Origin: a virus
Virus record (IMG/VR): IMGVR_UViG_3300021138_000164
Coordinates: 1 to 24,553 of that record
Strand: one strand, 5' to 3'
DNA: 24,553 nt
Made by a program: the position numbers and the translations under genes. Below, piece by piece: positions 1 to 8,342 of this stretch; within the stretch, counting starts at the first letter, position 1; every line of letters starts with the position of its first letter. A model generated the notes under the pieces. That model was not told the DNA's origin. It saw nothing but the letters and a program-made list of their open reading frames with translations, and did not search any database.

Positions 1-1
1 C

Positions 2-3000
2 AACGTAAATGTGCAGAGCAATAGTGCGTACAGCAATGCATATTGGCAACAGAATTATCTAACCAATCCAGAGCTGATCAGGACTCTCAAGCTTAAACTG
101 CTATTTGACCGTGTTAGCACTCAGATCACAGGCTGGGATGACAACGGATGGAGCACTGTTGGCTGGGATTTCGTAGCAATTCCATCAGATGGTGCATGGT
201 ATCGTATACAACAATACTATAATCCAGGCGCAGATATGATCAGGATAGACGACCCTGATCTCATACCAGGAAGTGATTATCGCGGTACTATCTTAGAAGG
301 AACTGAGTTTACATTTACACCTGGTTGGGATCTCATAGGATGGGGTCATCCAACTGGTTGGGATGCCGATCAATCCTCGTTCGACAATTACATAGATATA
401 CTGGTACAAGGTGGTGTTGTACCAGTATATGATCAATTCTTTGGTACAGGTAGCAGACGAGCATTTGCGCTCAGCAAGATACCTCAGGGACCAAACATGG
501 TGGTAATTTGGTCAGATGGTGTGCTAAGACAGTATGCTAAAGACTGGATAATTCCAAATTTCGTAACCGACCTGTTATTGATGTTAGGCGGTACTGGTTA
601 TGCTGTAGGAGATAAGCTTGCTCTGGTGATATCACCAGCTGTTGCTACCACTGATATCACTGTGACTGCAGTTGATAATAACGGTGCTATCGTTGAATGG
701 ACTCTGGATACCAGCGGCTCATACGATATATTTGTTGGCGGCGAGGTAGGTGTAGAATACCAACCATACCATTACGGATCTGGATCTGGTGCGGTATTCA
801 AACCTACATGGGGAGGCAGCACGTTAGTGTTCCTTGCTGCGCCTAACAGCAATGCATCGCCTAATATATTTGCATTGTTTGTAGGTACTACCTTCGTGGC
901 AGCACCAACTGGCTCGATCGATATCATCAATGATGGTAACCAATTCATACAACCGTACATTGATCAGAATCATCCAGAAGAACTTTATCAGGTACGCTTG
1001 CCAACTAGCACACGCATAGATGTCTATGAAAAACCAGTTGGCGGCGCGCCGCTGATATACATGTCAGTGTATGATTTAACGTCTGGTAATGATAGATATC
1101 CTCTGGGTGCTAAACCAATGGACCAGGCATCTGTGATAGCACAGATAGATGGACGCATGTTGACATTTGGTTTAGCCAATGATTATGTTATCAATTGGAC
1201 ATCAAATGAGATAGTATTCATTGTGCCGCCAACTGGTAATGTACTGCAGATAATGACTATCTGCGCAGGTGGCGGCAGCACTAGTATCAATACTACAGCT
1301 GTGGTACAACCAGGTAGCGGATACCAACCAGGCGATGTGGTATACCTAGCGGGCGGAGTAACCATTAACTATGATACAGCAAGCGTGCAGGTTGATACGG
1401 TATTAGCGGTATCTGCTGTGATAATGAGCGGTGGATCTAAGTATACAGTTGGCGACGTTTTGGTATTAGAAAATGATTACGCAAGTTCTAGCATTACCAA
1501 TGTTGAACTAACTGTAACTGGCGTATCTGTGTCTGGCGCTATCACAGCAATCGAGATAACAGAGCCAGGACAATATTCTTATACACCTGTTGCGTTTGAA
1601 TATCTAACCAACGGTATAGGCTACGGTGCTGATATATCCCTATCTTGGGGAATAGATACCGTGATACACTCTAATCAGGGAATGTACAGCGTTAAGCCAA
1701 CGCAACCTATGCAGCAACTGTCAACATCTGGCAATGGCACCGGCGCCGAATTCAACACATTGTACACCGGTGTAGTGTCACAGAATACCTTTGTAGGTAC
1801 TGGGTCACAGGTTAATTTCGTGATAGATACGCATCCAGCGAACAACAACGTAAATCTGTTGTTGGTTACCCAAGATGGTATTGTATTGAACGGTACTAAT
1901 TCTGTGATAACAGTGTCCGACAGGGTAGTGACTATATCTCCTGCGCCTGCGAATAACAGTGTTGTAACCATTACGGTATTCGATACCGAATTGTTCAGTG
2001 TGGTACATGATCAGCAAATCATAGCTCAGCTAGGCGTGTACAGCTATAGCTTAAACTATCTGCCATATACTACCAATCCTGTTTATTATAGCACTACAGT
2101 AGCAGTAAATGGGCTAGAGATGTCTGGACCACCAATGCAGACCTTTGTCTCAGATGGCTTCAATCCAATCTTTACTATCAATGAACCGTCTGTGAATCCA
2201 ATATATCTACAGGTATATGTAGATGGTTACCTACAGGTTTATGGTACGAATTATACAGTATCTGGTACCAATGTGATATTCAACACAGCTCCTGTTGCAG
2301 GTGGGATAGTGACTACCGTGCTAGCTGATCCTGGGCTAGGATACAATTTTGAAATCAAGAATGGTTTCATAGACTTTGCATTCTACCCAACTGTAATAAA
2401 TGCAGGTGATGTGATTAAGATCATAACCTACAGCCAAGATGCAAGTTATCAGTTCATCACTGATCAATTCCACGGTCCTACGTTTGTAGATGCAGCTGGT
2501 AACGCATTTTACGAGTTAACCAATGCGCCCTATAACAACAGTTCATTGATGGTATGGGTTAACCGCGAGATGCAGGCATTGCTTTATGATTATACTTTAG
2601 AGACAGTGGCTATTGGCCCAGGATGGCAAACTACAGACTGGGACGTAGAAGGCTGGGATGGCGAAATTGTATACGTTTCCTATGTCAAATTCTCACCAAA
2701 TATAGCTATATCAAACACCGATTACGTGGTAGCGCAATATATGAGTGCAGCTCCAAATGAACCAGCTATAGCATGGCGAACTATAATGTCTGATGCCAAG
2801 TCTACATCTATAGCTATAAGCGATAATAACAAAACTGTGTTGCTATCTGATATTAATGTCTACAGTGACAGCATAGAGATAGCAGACATCACTGTGCTCG
2901 GCATACAGAGTGAAACTCAATCTAACGCAGTTTGGATAGGCAACGAACGCATTGATTATTGGTCAGTGCTGCCTGCACCAACAGCAGAATTCCCTAACAG

Positions 3001-3490
3001 AGGTTTCTTAAACCAACTGATACGAGGAACTTATAACACTCCTATTGGTAACGTGTCGGTATTATACGACACTTTATTCTATGATGGCAACGGTACGACT
3101 ACATACTTTGCTGCTGGCAGCGGAGCACTGCCTGCTGGTGGGAATCTAGTGGTGTACATAGGGAATGAAATACAGGTAGATACTGCTATAAACATCAACG
3201 TGGGTAGCTACAGCATCGTGGAAAATCCTCCATATGAACCAGCTGGTACGTATGTGCAATTTAACAGTGCTCCTCCTGTGGGATGGCGAAATGTTCGCAT
3301 AGCCAGCCCTAGATCAGAAGTTAAGTTTACTAGCCAGATAAGCCACATAGCAGGCAGTACAGTTATCTCAGCGGGATATTCGCAGACAATACCAGGTGGA
3401 TACCAATGGATACCGACGCCAAATGGACTGCAATACAGTAGTTCTAGCTTGGCTCGCTTCTTGTTAGATCATCCAGGAACCAGGAGCTAA
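2..3490 (+). CDS. Large repeat-built tail-fibre-like virion protein (5' end outside window)
   Basis: The frame is open from base 2. The first in-window start-type codon is GTG at 11, with no ribosome binding site, so the gene very probably begins upstream and about 1,160 residues of its C-terminal part are visible. Counting from that GTG, the protein is built of three kinds of short repeats. There are clusters of GWD/GW motifs near residues 40-52, 104-117 and 871-884. There are GxGYxxGDxxxL-type beta repeats near 192, 435 and 476. There are at least five modules that open with F-x-G-x-G or similar, followed by a strand with VDG/QDG and a closing 'aP' turn, near 143, 594, 711, 820 and 1024. 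Such repeats are typical of phage tail fibre and other extended beta-structural virion proteins. No catalytic motif was seen. It heads a block of structural genes. Structural role likely; exact position in the virion unknown. Confidence 0.8.
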   Translation, partial: NVNVQSNSAYSNAYWQQNYLTNPELIRTLKLKLLFDRVSTQITGWDDNGWSTVGWDFVAIPSDGAWYRIQQYYNPGADMIRIDDPDLIPGSDYRGTILEGTEFTFTPGWDLIGWGHPTGWDADQSSFDNYIDILVQGGVVPVYDQFFGTGSRRAFALSKIPQGPNMVVIWSDGVLRQYAKDWIIPNFVTDLLLMLGGTGYAVGDKLALVISPAVATTDITVTAVDNNGAIVEWTLDTSGSYDIFVGGEVGVEYQPYHYGSGSGAVFKPTWGGSTLVFLAAPNSNASPNIFALFVGTTFVAAPTGSIDIINDGNQFIQPYIDQNHPEELYQVRLPTSTRIDVYEKPVGGAPLIYMSVYDLTSGNDRYPLGAKPMDQASVIAQIDGRMLTFGLANDYVINWTSNEIVFIVPPTGNVLQIMTICAGGGSTSINTTAVVQPGSGYQPGDVVYLAGGVTINYDTASVQVDTVLAVSAVIMSGGSKYTVGDVLVLENDYASSSITNVELTVTGVSVSGAITAIEITEPGQYSYTPVAFEYLTNGIGYGADISLSWGIDTVIHSNQGMYSVKPTQPMQQLSTSGNGTGAEFNTLYTGVVSQNTFVGTGSQVNFVIDTHPANNNVNLLLVTQDGIVLNGTNSVITVSDRVVTISPAPANNSVVTITVFDTELFSVVHDQQIIAQLGVYSYSLNYLPYTTNPVYYSTTVAVNGLEMSGPPMQTFVSDGFNPIFTINEPSVNPIYLQVYVDGYLQVYGTNYTVSGTNVIFNTAPVAGGIVTTVLADPGLGYNFEIKNGFIDFAFYPTVINAGDVIKIITYSQDASYQFITDQFHGPTFVDAAGNAFYELTNAPYNNSSLMVWVNREMQALLYDYTLETVAIGPGWQTTDWDVEGWDGEIVYVSYVKFSPNIAISNTDYVVAQYMSAAPNEPAIAWRTIMSDAKSTSIAISDNNKTVLLSDINVYSDSIEIADITVLGIQSETQSNAVWIGNERIDYWSVLPAPTAEFPNRGFLNQLIRGTYNTPIGNVSVLYDTLFYDGNGTTTYFAAGSGALPAGGNLVVYIGNEIQVDTAININVGSYSIVENPPYEPAGTYVQFNSAPPVGWRNVRIASPRSEVKFTSQISHIAGSTVISAGYSQTIPGGYQWIPTPNGLQYSSSSLARFLLDHPGTRS

Positions 3491-3493
3491 ATA
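3487..3493 (+). promoter_or_regulatory. Candidate T4-like late promoter, CTAAATA
   Basis: CTAAATA overlaps the stop codon of the large fibre gene. Variants of the T4 late octamer TATAAATA, including CTAAATA, are used as late-promoter motifs in marine T4-like phages. Initiation about 6-8 bases downstream would fall at about 3500, inside the start of the 44-codon frame. The site would then serve mainly the structural gene at 3638. The motif is short and could occur by chance, but it recurs at 4242 and 22444 at sensible distances from genes. Confidence 0.45.
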
Positions 3494-3498
3494 ATACC

Positions 3499-3633
3499 AT
3501 GCAAGACCAGAAGAACGATCAACCCACACCAGAAGAAAAGCTCCCAGATGAAGACGGTACCGTGATGGTATACGGTTTTGTACAGATCAAAGATGCTAAG
3601 ACTGGCGAAGTTTTGGTTAGCACGAGGTCTTAA
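3499..3633 (+). CDS. 44-residue peptide, truncated paralogue of the next gene's N terminus
   Basis: An ATG nine bases after the fibre gene's stop opens a 44-codon frame ending in TAA. Its N-terminal half is polar and charged (QDQKNDQ, EEKLPDED). Its second half, from VYGFVQIKDAKTGEVLVSTR, parallels residues 10-29 of the following protein (IQGHVLIRDANTGEVLVDKR). The similarity stops where the following protein continues with NAIxYENxS. No strong ribosome binding site precedes the ATG. It may be a small real gene, a decayed duplicate, or the 5' piece of a gene whose frame continues in +1 into the next frame, which is open back to 3578. I cannot decide among these from sequence alone. Confidence 0.45.
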   Translation: MQDQKNDQPTPEEKLPDEDGTVMVYGFVQIKDAKTGEVLVSTRS

Positions 3634-3637
3634 TCGG

Positions 3638-4234
3638 ATGAGCATGTTCACAGATAGCACACAATGGATACAAGGGCATGTCTTGATACGGGATGCCAAT
3701 ACAGGCGAAGTCCTAGTTGATAAGCGCAATGCTATTAACTATGAGAATTTCTCTATCAGTTTAGCTCAAACTATTGCCAATCGTCCTCAGAGCTGGATAC
3801 AAGAAATGTGTTTTGGCAACGGCGGTGCTAAAGTCAGCGAGATAGGTACGATAACATACCTACCACCTAACGTAACAGGTCAAACGGCAGAACTTTATAA
3901 TCAAACTTATTATAAAGTGGTAGATGATCAAAGTCCTCTAGATCTCAATCCTGCGGAGAATTACATCAGCACTGCTCATATAGATGGTACTACATATACT
4001 GATGTGATAGTCACGTGCACATTGGATCTCGGGGAACCATCTGGTCAAGATGCATTTGATACAGCTACTAATCTAAATGGTGCATATGTATTCAATGAGT
4101 TGGGTCTTAACGCTTATAGTGTGAACGGACCTAATACCGGTAGGTTATTGACACATGTTATTTTCAGTCCGGTACAGAAGAGTCTGAATCGTCAGATACA
4201 GATAGTATACACCATTCGGATACAGACAGTGTGA
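3638..4234 (+). CDS. Phage virion structural protein (198 aa)
   Basis: The frame is open back to an ATG at 3578, but the natural start is ATG 3638. It has GAGG at 3624-3627 upstream, and the protein then begins MSMFTDSTQW. The N-terminal part carries GHVLIRDANTGEVLVDKRNA followed by YENFS, and the C-terminal part has GRLLTHVIFSP and a basic KSLNRQIQIVYTIRI strand. The middle is rich in Asn, Thr and Tyr, with a GNGG turn and GEPSGQDAFDTA. I recognise this as a family seen in the structural clusters of aquatic T4-like phages, usually annotated only as a structural or hypothetical protein. No enzyme motif or transmembrane segment is seen. It lies between fibre genes and is probably late-expressed from the motif at 3487. 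Confidence 0.75.
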   Translation: MSMFTDSTQWIQGHVLIRDANTGEVLVDKRNAINYENFSISLAQTIANRPQSWIQEMCFGNGGAKVSEIGTITYLPPNVTGQTAELYNQTYYKVVDDQSPLDLNPAENYISTAHIDGTTYTDVIVTCTLDLGEPSGQDAFDTATNLNGAYVFNELGLNAYSVNGPNTGRLLTHVIFSPVQKSLNRQIQIVYTIRIQTV

Positions 4235-4241
4235 TGGGAAA

Positions 4242-4248
4242 CTAAATA
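4242..4248 (+). promoter_or_regulatory. Candidate T4-like late promoter, CTAAATA
   Basis: CTAAATA sits in the 41-base gap before the next fibre gene. Initiation about 7 bases downstream (near 4255) would leave a roughly 20-base leader containing the AGGTGA ribosome binding site at 4265. This spacing fits a dedicated late promoter for the gene starting at 4276. Confidence 0.55.
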
Positions 4249-4264
4249 TGAGATTAATCATAGC

Positions 4265-4270
4265 AGGTGA
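4265..4270 (+). promoter_or_regulatory. Ribosome binding site AGGTGA that sets the start at 4276
   Basis: AGGTGA lies 5 bases before ATG 4276. An in-frame GTG at 4267 overlaps this same element and would have no binding site of its own. The ATG is therefore preferred. Confidence 0.6.
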
Positions 4271-4275
4271 ACGAT

Positions 4276-5187
4276 ATGACGACTAACATCTATGAATTCA
4301 ATGGTTCGCTATTGGTCAGTGTACCAGATGGTGTATTGAATAGCACAGCATCCCCGTTACAGCTGCCAGGTAAGGGTTACACCAACTACGGTGCGCCTGT
4401 GCTACAAGACATACTTTGGACCATGACAAATTTTGCTGGATCAGTCGCACCGACGCCTCTGTTACAGGGTGTGCTATGGTATAATACCGGAGCAAATCAA
4501 TTACAGGTTTACACTGGGTCAGCATGGTCTACTGTGCTTAAGGACAATCAAAATAATCTACCAGTAACTACGCTTACCTACGATATTGGTTCAAGTTCTT
4601 TGAAGTGGAACAACATATATGCCAATACCGTCAATGCTAACACGATTTCAGCGACAACGATAACAGGTCCTACTAACCTGTTCTATACGACCCAAACCAA
4701 TCTTCCAACGGTAAACAACACATACAACTTGGGCAGCTCAAGCTTTACATTTAACACAGTGTACGCTACCACGTTCAATGGTACTGCAACACAGGCTCAA
4801 TACGCCGACGTGGCAGAAAGATATGCTGCTGATGATGAGATGGAAGTTGGCGATGTTGTAACATTGGGCGGCTCAGCTGAGATAACCAAGACCACTGAAG
4901 ACTGCGATACTTTTGTGTTTGGTGTGATATCAGATAAACCAGCACTGCAGATGAACAGCAAAGCTGGTACTGATGCAACACATCCATATGTTGCATTGAT
5001 AGGTCGTACACCATGTAAAGTTATAGGACCAGTTGGCAAAGGTTGCAGACTGGTATCAAGCGATACCCCGGGTGTGGCTAGAGCAGCAGACAGCGGTGAA
5101 AATCCGCTATGCATCATAGGTCGAGCGCTTGCAGATAAGACCACAACCGATATTGGTTTAGTAGAGATAGCGATAGGAAGAGCCTAA
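4276..5187 (+). CDS. Tail-fibre protein with C-terminal AERY/'MNSKAG' domain
   Basis: This is a 303-residue protein. Near residues 60-85 it has the G-x-L-W-Y-N-T ... VYTGSAW motif that is very common at the N terminus of phage tail-fibre proteins. Next come Asn/Thr-rich repeats of the type 'YDIGSSSLKWNNIYA' and 'YNLGSSSFTFNTVYA', which look like two copies of a beta-strand repeat. From about residue 175 a globular C-terminal domain begins with YADVAERYAADDEMEVGDVV and contains FGVISDKPALQMNSKAG and IGRTPCKVIGPV. I recognise this domain from the ends of many phage fibre and structural proteins. Role: distal fibre or host-contact component. An in-frame GTG at 4267 is the only alternative start nearby. 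Confidence 0.8.
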   Translation: MTTNIYEFNGSLLVSVPDGVLNSTASPLQLPGKGYTNYGAPVLQDILWTMTNFAGSVAPTPLLQGVLWYNTGANQLQVYTGSAWSTVLKDNQNNLPVTTLTYDIGSSSLKWNNIYANTVNANTISATTITGPTNLFYTTQTNLPTVNNTYNLGSSSFTFNTVYATTFNGTATQAQYADVAERYAADDEMEVGDVVTLGGSAEITKTTEDCDTFVFGVISDKPALQMNSKAGTDATHPYVALIGRTPCKVIGPVGKGCRLVSSDTPGVARAADSGENPLCIIGRALADKTTTDIGLVEIAIGRA

Positions 5188-5188
5188 T

Positions 5189-6163
5189 ATGACTTACAGT
5201 GTAGGCGGTAGCATACAGGCATCTGACTATAATGGGTTTGTAGGTACTACCGCTGTGAATGTGGCCTATACCTCAAGTGTTGCGGCGACCAATAAGATTG
5301 CTGCGCTCATGGGTGTTGGCTACGGTGATCGAGGCTATGGTCAAACAGGGATCACGCTGGCAAGTGTAGCAGCCACAGACATTGTTACTGCTGCGCAGTG
5401 GAACAATCTTCAATCTGCGATGAGCGTGATGAACACCCATCAAGGGTCAGGTTTAACCCTACAACCCACAGTGTCCGCAGGCGGAACGATTCTAGCAGAG
5501 AACGGCACGCTTAGTAGGCCCAACATCTCAACTTTGATATCTTCATTGGATTCAAACAGGCTGACTGCATCTGTAACAGATATGCAGGTTACTCTTGCTC
5601 TCACTAGCAGCCAAACCACGCCTTGGACTCATATCATTAAGCATGTGTTTACTGTAACGTTTGGTGGCACAAACAATCCTGATTATGCGAGATGGTTCTT
5701 TAATAGCGGCGGCCAGGTAAGATTTTCCGGAGCAAATACAGGCGGTACTACAACTGCATCGCAGGCATGGGCGCACTTGCTGCGTACAATGGGAACTATC
5801 AGCTTTGGGGCATATAGCACTACCTATACTGGTTCTGGCGGTACTGTTAACAACATTGGTTATTATAATCTCACTACCTCACCAACAGTGATATTCACTC
5901 ATACTGGTGCAGGCGGGACATATTATCCGCACTACAGTGGTATACTTTATTCTATAGCTATACAGACCAATGCTACAGGCACTGCTAATGGCAGCAATGG
6001 CTATCAGCTTACTTGTACGGTTACGTTCAATGATTCGGGTGCGACCTACGCTTACGGGTCTGTTAATGGCACAACAACCAGTACCATTAACTACTACAAG
6101 GCGTCAAATTCCGGATCGTTGTCTATAACAGCGCCGACGTTCACCACAACCACGCCTTTGTAA
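5189..6163 (+). CDS. Tail-fibre-like virion structural protein (324 aa)
   Basis: The start ATG lies one base after the previous stop codon, with AGGAAGAG about 7 bases upstream, so it is tightly coupled to the preceding fibre gene. The N-terminal 80 residues contain Gly-rich GYGDRGYGQT and VTAAQWNNLQ followed by HQGSG. This arrangement resembles assembly or attachment regions of marine phage fibre proteins. The rest is a long Ser/Thr/Gly/Asn-rich beta-type region with many aromatic residues and almost no charged residues, as in receptor-binding or shaft domains. No catalytic motif, signal peptide or transmembrane helix is seen. Structural assignment rests on composition and neighbours rather than a specific domain match. 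Confidence 0.7.
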   Translation: MTYSVGGSIQASDYNGFVGTTAVNVAYTSSVAATNKIAALMGVGYGDRGYGQTGITLASVAATDIVTAAQWNNLQSAMSVMNTHQGSGLTLQPTVSAGGTILAENGTLSRPNISTLISSLDSNRLTASVTDMQVTLALTSSQTTPWTHIIKHVFTVTFGGTNNPDYARWFFNSGGQVRFSGANTGGTTTASQAWAHLLRTMGTISFGAYSTTYTGSGGTVNNIGYYNLTTSPTVIFTHTGAGGTYYPHYSGILYSIAIQTNATGTANGSNGYQLTCTVTFNDSGATYAYGSVNGTTTSTINYYKASNSGSLSITAPTFTTTTPL

Positions 6164-6167
6164 TATC

Positions 6168-6196
6168 TTGACTTGCTGATGCATATCTGTCACAAT
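6168..6196 (+). promoter_or_regulatory. Sigma70-like promoter for the glycosyltransferase/radical SAM operon
   Basis: TTGACT at 6168-6173 (5 of 6 to the -35 consensus) is followed after exactly 17 bases by CACAAT at 6191-6196 (4 of 6 to the -10 consensus). A start near 6203 would leave a short leader with GAGGT at 6214-6218 before ATG 6223. The site lies in the only real gap (59 bases) between the structural block and the 12-gene operon. Confidence 0.4.
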
Positions 6197-6214
6197 CGTG
6201 AGTTAACACGATTG
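6193..6214 (+). repeat. Perfect 8-bp inverted repeat with 6-bp spacer
   Basis: CAATCGTG, then AGTTAA, then CACGATTG. It overlaps the -10 element and the predicted transcription start of the promoter at 6168. It ends next to the ribosome binding site of the gene at 6223. It could be an operator, a 5' RNA hairpin, or a weak terminator for the fibre gene. No T-run follows it, so a classical intrinsic terminator is unlikely. Confidence 0.6.
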
Positions 6215-6222
6215 AGGTCAGC

Positions 6223-6579
6223 ATGGACGAAAGATTACAGAAAGCTCTAGACTTTTCCAAATATCGCATCGCTCTTTTCAATCGCAAAGAAGATCTCAAG
6301 ATCAAGGTCAACAACATGTTGATCCATGCTCACAATGGGGGCATCTTCAAAGCTTCGCAGGAATTGATCTCATTTGTTAAGCTGCTGATAGATGCAGGCA
6401 AGACCACAGTAGTCTTGATCGATGTCAACGGCAATCCTATCCAAATACTGGATACACAGGTGTTCTTTGACGATATCCTAAGCAAATATTTCGAAGCTAC
6501 AAATTATTATCACGTAGAATATACTAAGATTCGCAGTGCTAGGTCAGTTAATAGCATCTACGAGTTTGTAAATGACTGA
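6223..6579 (+). CDS. Conserved phage protein of unknown function (118 aa)
   Basis: The start ATG has GAGGT 4 bases upstream. The protein is mixed alpha/beta. It starts MDERLQKALDFSKYRI, has a helical middle (FKASQELISFVKLLIDAG) and a C-terminal part with VVLIDVNGNPIQI and FFDDILSKYFEA. I recall similar small proteins beside tail-fibre genes in aquatic myophages, without known function. It is the first gene of a long coupled operon and overlaps the glycosyltransferase-like gene behind it by 8 bases. No signal peptide, membrane helix or enzyme motif is visible. Confidence 0.7.
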   Translation: MDERLQKALDFSKYRIALFNRKEDLKIKVNNMLIHAHNGGIFKASQELISFVKLLIDAGKTTVVLIDVNGNPIQILDTQVFFDDILSKYFEATNYYHVEYTKIRSARSVNSIYEFVND

Positions 6580-7480
6580 ATATCCTGACGGATTTGCATT
6601 GCCTCGCGGATATGTCATGTTTGCGCATAATAATCCTAGCATCGACTACGGTACTCTTGCTCTCTGTAATGCACTTTTGATAAAGAAAAATCTCAAAGAA
6701 CATGCTGTGGCCCTGATAACTGACTCTGGCACTATTGGGTGGCTTGAGCAGCAATACACCGACGAGATAATACGTTTAGCATTTGATCGCATCATCATCG
6801 ATGAACCCAAAGATAGCGAAGCTGGATCGCGACGATATCATGATACCAGATACAGCAATTTCGTTGATTCTTACAAGAACACAAATCGCCCCAATGTGTT
6901 TGACATAAGCCCATTTGAAGAAACGATAATGATCGATAGTGATTATCTGATGCTAGATAACACCATGGATATGGTCTGGGGTAACATGGAAGATTTCATG
7001 TGCAATCGCAAGACTGCTGATCTAGATCACAAGATAAACAATTTTGGATTTGGTAACAGATTTAATGACATGAGCATACCGTTGTATTGGGCAACAGCTG
7101 TGTATTTCCGCAAGACAGAAAAAAGCAAACTGATATTTCAGATGATGAATTTTGTCAAAGAAAACTATGCCTATTATCAATATCTGTATCAATTTTCACA
7201 CAGCGGATATTTTCGCAACGATTATGCACTAAGCATCGCATTGCACCTGTTGAACAATCTCATGGAATACGGCAGTGTTAAATCTCTGCCTATTGAGCAG
7301 ATATTATTCAGCTTGGAAGAAGATGAGATGCATGCATTCAAAGATGGGTCCTGTGTTATCACTACCGAATCCAAACAGGGCGATTTCCATCTGCACACAG
7401 TATCAAGAAATGTGCATATGATGAACAAGCGTGCCATATTACGACATTCTACAGAGATCATAACACATGCAATCAGCTGA
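6572..7480 (+). CDS. GT-A-like glycosyltransferase (DxD protein, family A, copy 1)
   Basis: This 302-residue protein opens with GYVMFAHNN followed by IDYGTLALCNALLIKK, a beta-alpha start typical of nucleotide-diphospho-sugar transferases. At residues 118-127 a hydrophobic strand ends in IDSDYLMLD, giving a D122-S-D124 motif in the place expected for the metal- and sugar-nucleotide-binding DxD. Lengths of 250-320 residues are usual for such GT8-like enzymes. The gene overlaps its upstream neighbour by 8 bases and its downstream neighbour by 14. The next gene shares the same architecture (GFFTLAQNN ... DY ... ALALSL ... LDADMLFF), so the two are diverged duplicates. Donor and acceptor cannot be told. 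Fold and broad function are inferred; no signal peptide, so cytoplasmic. Confidence 0.65.
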   Translation: MTEYPDGFALPRGYVMFAHNNPSIDYGTLALCNALLIKKNLKEHAVALITDSGTIGWLEQQYTDEIIRLAFDRIIIDEPKDSEAGSRRYHDTRYSNFVDSYKNTNRPNVFDISPFEETIMIDSDYLMLDNTMDMVWGNMEDFMCNRKTADLDHKINNFGFGNRFNDMSIPLYWATAVYFRKTEKSKLIFQMMNFVKENYAYYQYLYQFSHSGYFRNDYALSIALHLLNNLMEYGSVKSLPIEQILFSLEEDEMHAFKDGSCVITTESKQGDFHLHTVSRNVHMMNKRAILRHSTEIITHAIS

Positions 7481-8342
7481 GATCAACAAGCGCCCTCGGG
7501 GATTTTTCACGTTAGCTCAGAATAATTCTGATACTGATTATCTTCGAATCGCATATGCACTTGCACTTAGCCTCAAGGCTAGCCAGATTTCGGTGCCATA
7601 TCTTACAGTTGGTATAACTCCGGGTACAGTGGTGCCAGAAAAATATATAGAAGCATTTGATAACATCATAGAAATACCCTGGGGTGACCATGCAGCCGAC
7701 AGTGAATGGAAACTAGAAAACGAGTGGAAATCCATCTACATGAGCCCGTATGATGAAACCATCAAGCTAGATGCTGACATGCTGTTCTTCAATGATATAG
7801 GATTATGGTGGGATACGCTGGCCGACAAGGACTTTGCTATCTGTAACCGTGTGCTAGACTACAGAGCTCATCAGGTAGAGAGCGATTACTACAGAAAGAC
7901 ATTCACGGATAACAGGTTACCAAACGTGTATACTGCGTTCATGTATTTCAAGAAAACTCCGGTGAGCACAGAGATCTTTGATATGGCCAAGTTTGTGTAT
8001 TACAACTGGCAACGCTTCTTTGAACTCATGCTAGTACCTGAGAACAGACCCACCTATGTGAGCACTGATTTGGTATTTGCTATAGTTTTGAAGCTGTTAG
8101 ATATTGATCAAGATTATTATACAGTATCGCAGCTGCCTACGTTTACTCACATGAAAACTCAATTACAGAGCTGGGGTCAAGGAAATCTGGACGAAGATTG
8201 GACTAGGCATATGAATAACTTCTTCAATCCACAGTTAGAATGCAAGATAGGTAACTATCTCCAGTTCTTTCCATTACACTATCATATAAAGAGTTTCTTA
8301 ACCGACGAGATCATAGGCTATTATGAACGATCAATTGCTTGA
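7467..8342 (+). CDS. GT-A-like glycosyltransferase (DxD protein, family A, copy 2)
   Basis: This 291-residue paralogue of the preceding protein has RGFFTLAQNN near residue 11 and an alanine-rich helix (AYALALSLKAS). A strand at about residues 98-107 carries KLDADMLFF, giving D102-A-D104 as the probable metal-binding DxD. The pattern 'SPYDETIKLDADM' aligns with 'SPFEETIMIDSDY' of its neighbour. The C-terminal half is rich in aromatic residues (YYNWQRFFELM, QFFPLHYHIKSF), which may bind the acceptor. It overlaps the upstream gene by 14 bases and the downstream gene by 20, which implies coupled translation. Glycosyltransferase assignment is by fold pattern and DxD only; the sugar is unknown. Confidence 0.65.
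   Translation: MQSAEINKRPRGFFTLAQNNSDTDYLRIAYALALSLKASQISVPYLTVGITPGTVVPEKYIEAFDNIIEIPWGDHAADSEWKLENEWKSIYMSPYDETIKLDADMLFFNDIGLWWDTLADKDFAICNRVLDYRAHQVESDYYRKTFTDNRLPNVYTAFMYFKKTPVSTEIFDMAKFVYYNWQRFFELMLVPENRPTYVSTDLVFAIVLKLLDIDQDYYTVSQLPTFTHMKTQLQSWGQGNLDEDWTRHMNNFFNPQLECKIGNYLQFFPLHYHIKSFLTDEIIGYYERSIA

Noticed and set aside
1675-1971. Minus-strand frame of 98 codons inside the large fibre gene
   Set aside because: It lies fully inside a strongly supported coding region with repeats in the plus frame, and it lacks start signals.
3578-3637. Upstream start for the 198-aa structural protein
   Set aside because: The extra 20 residues overlap the 44-codon frame, and ATG 3638 has the better-placed GAGG and the natural N terminus. 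The open upstream frame is kept only as part of the frameshift finding.
6193-6214. Intrinsic terminator after the fibre genes
   Set aside because: The stem is perfect but only about half G+C and no T-run follows, so it is a poor terminator candidate.
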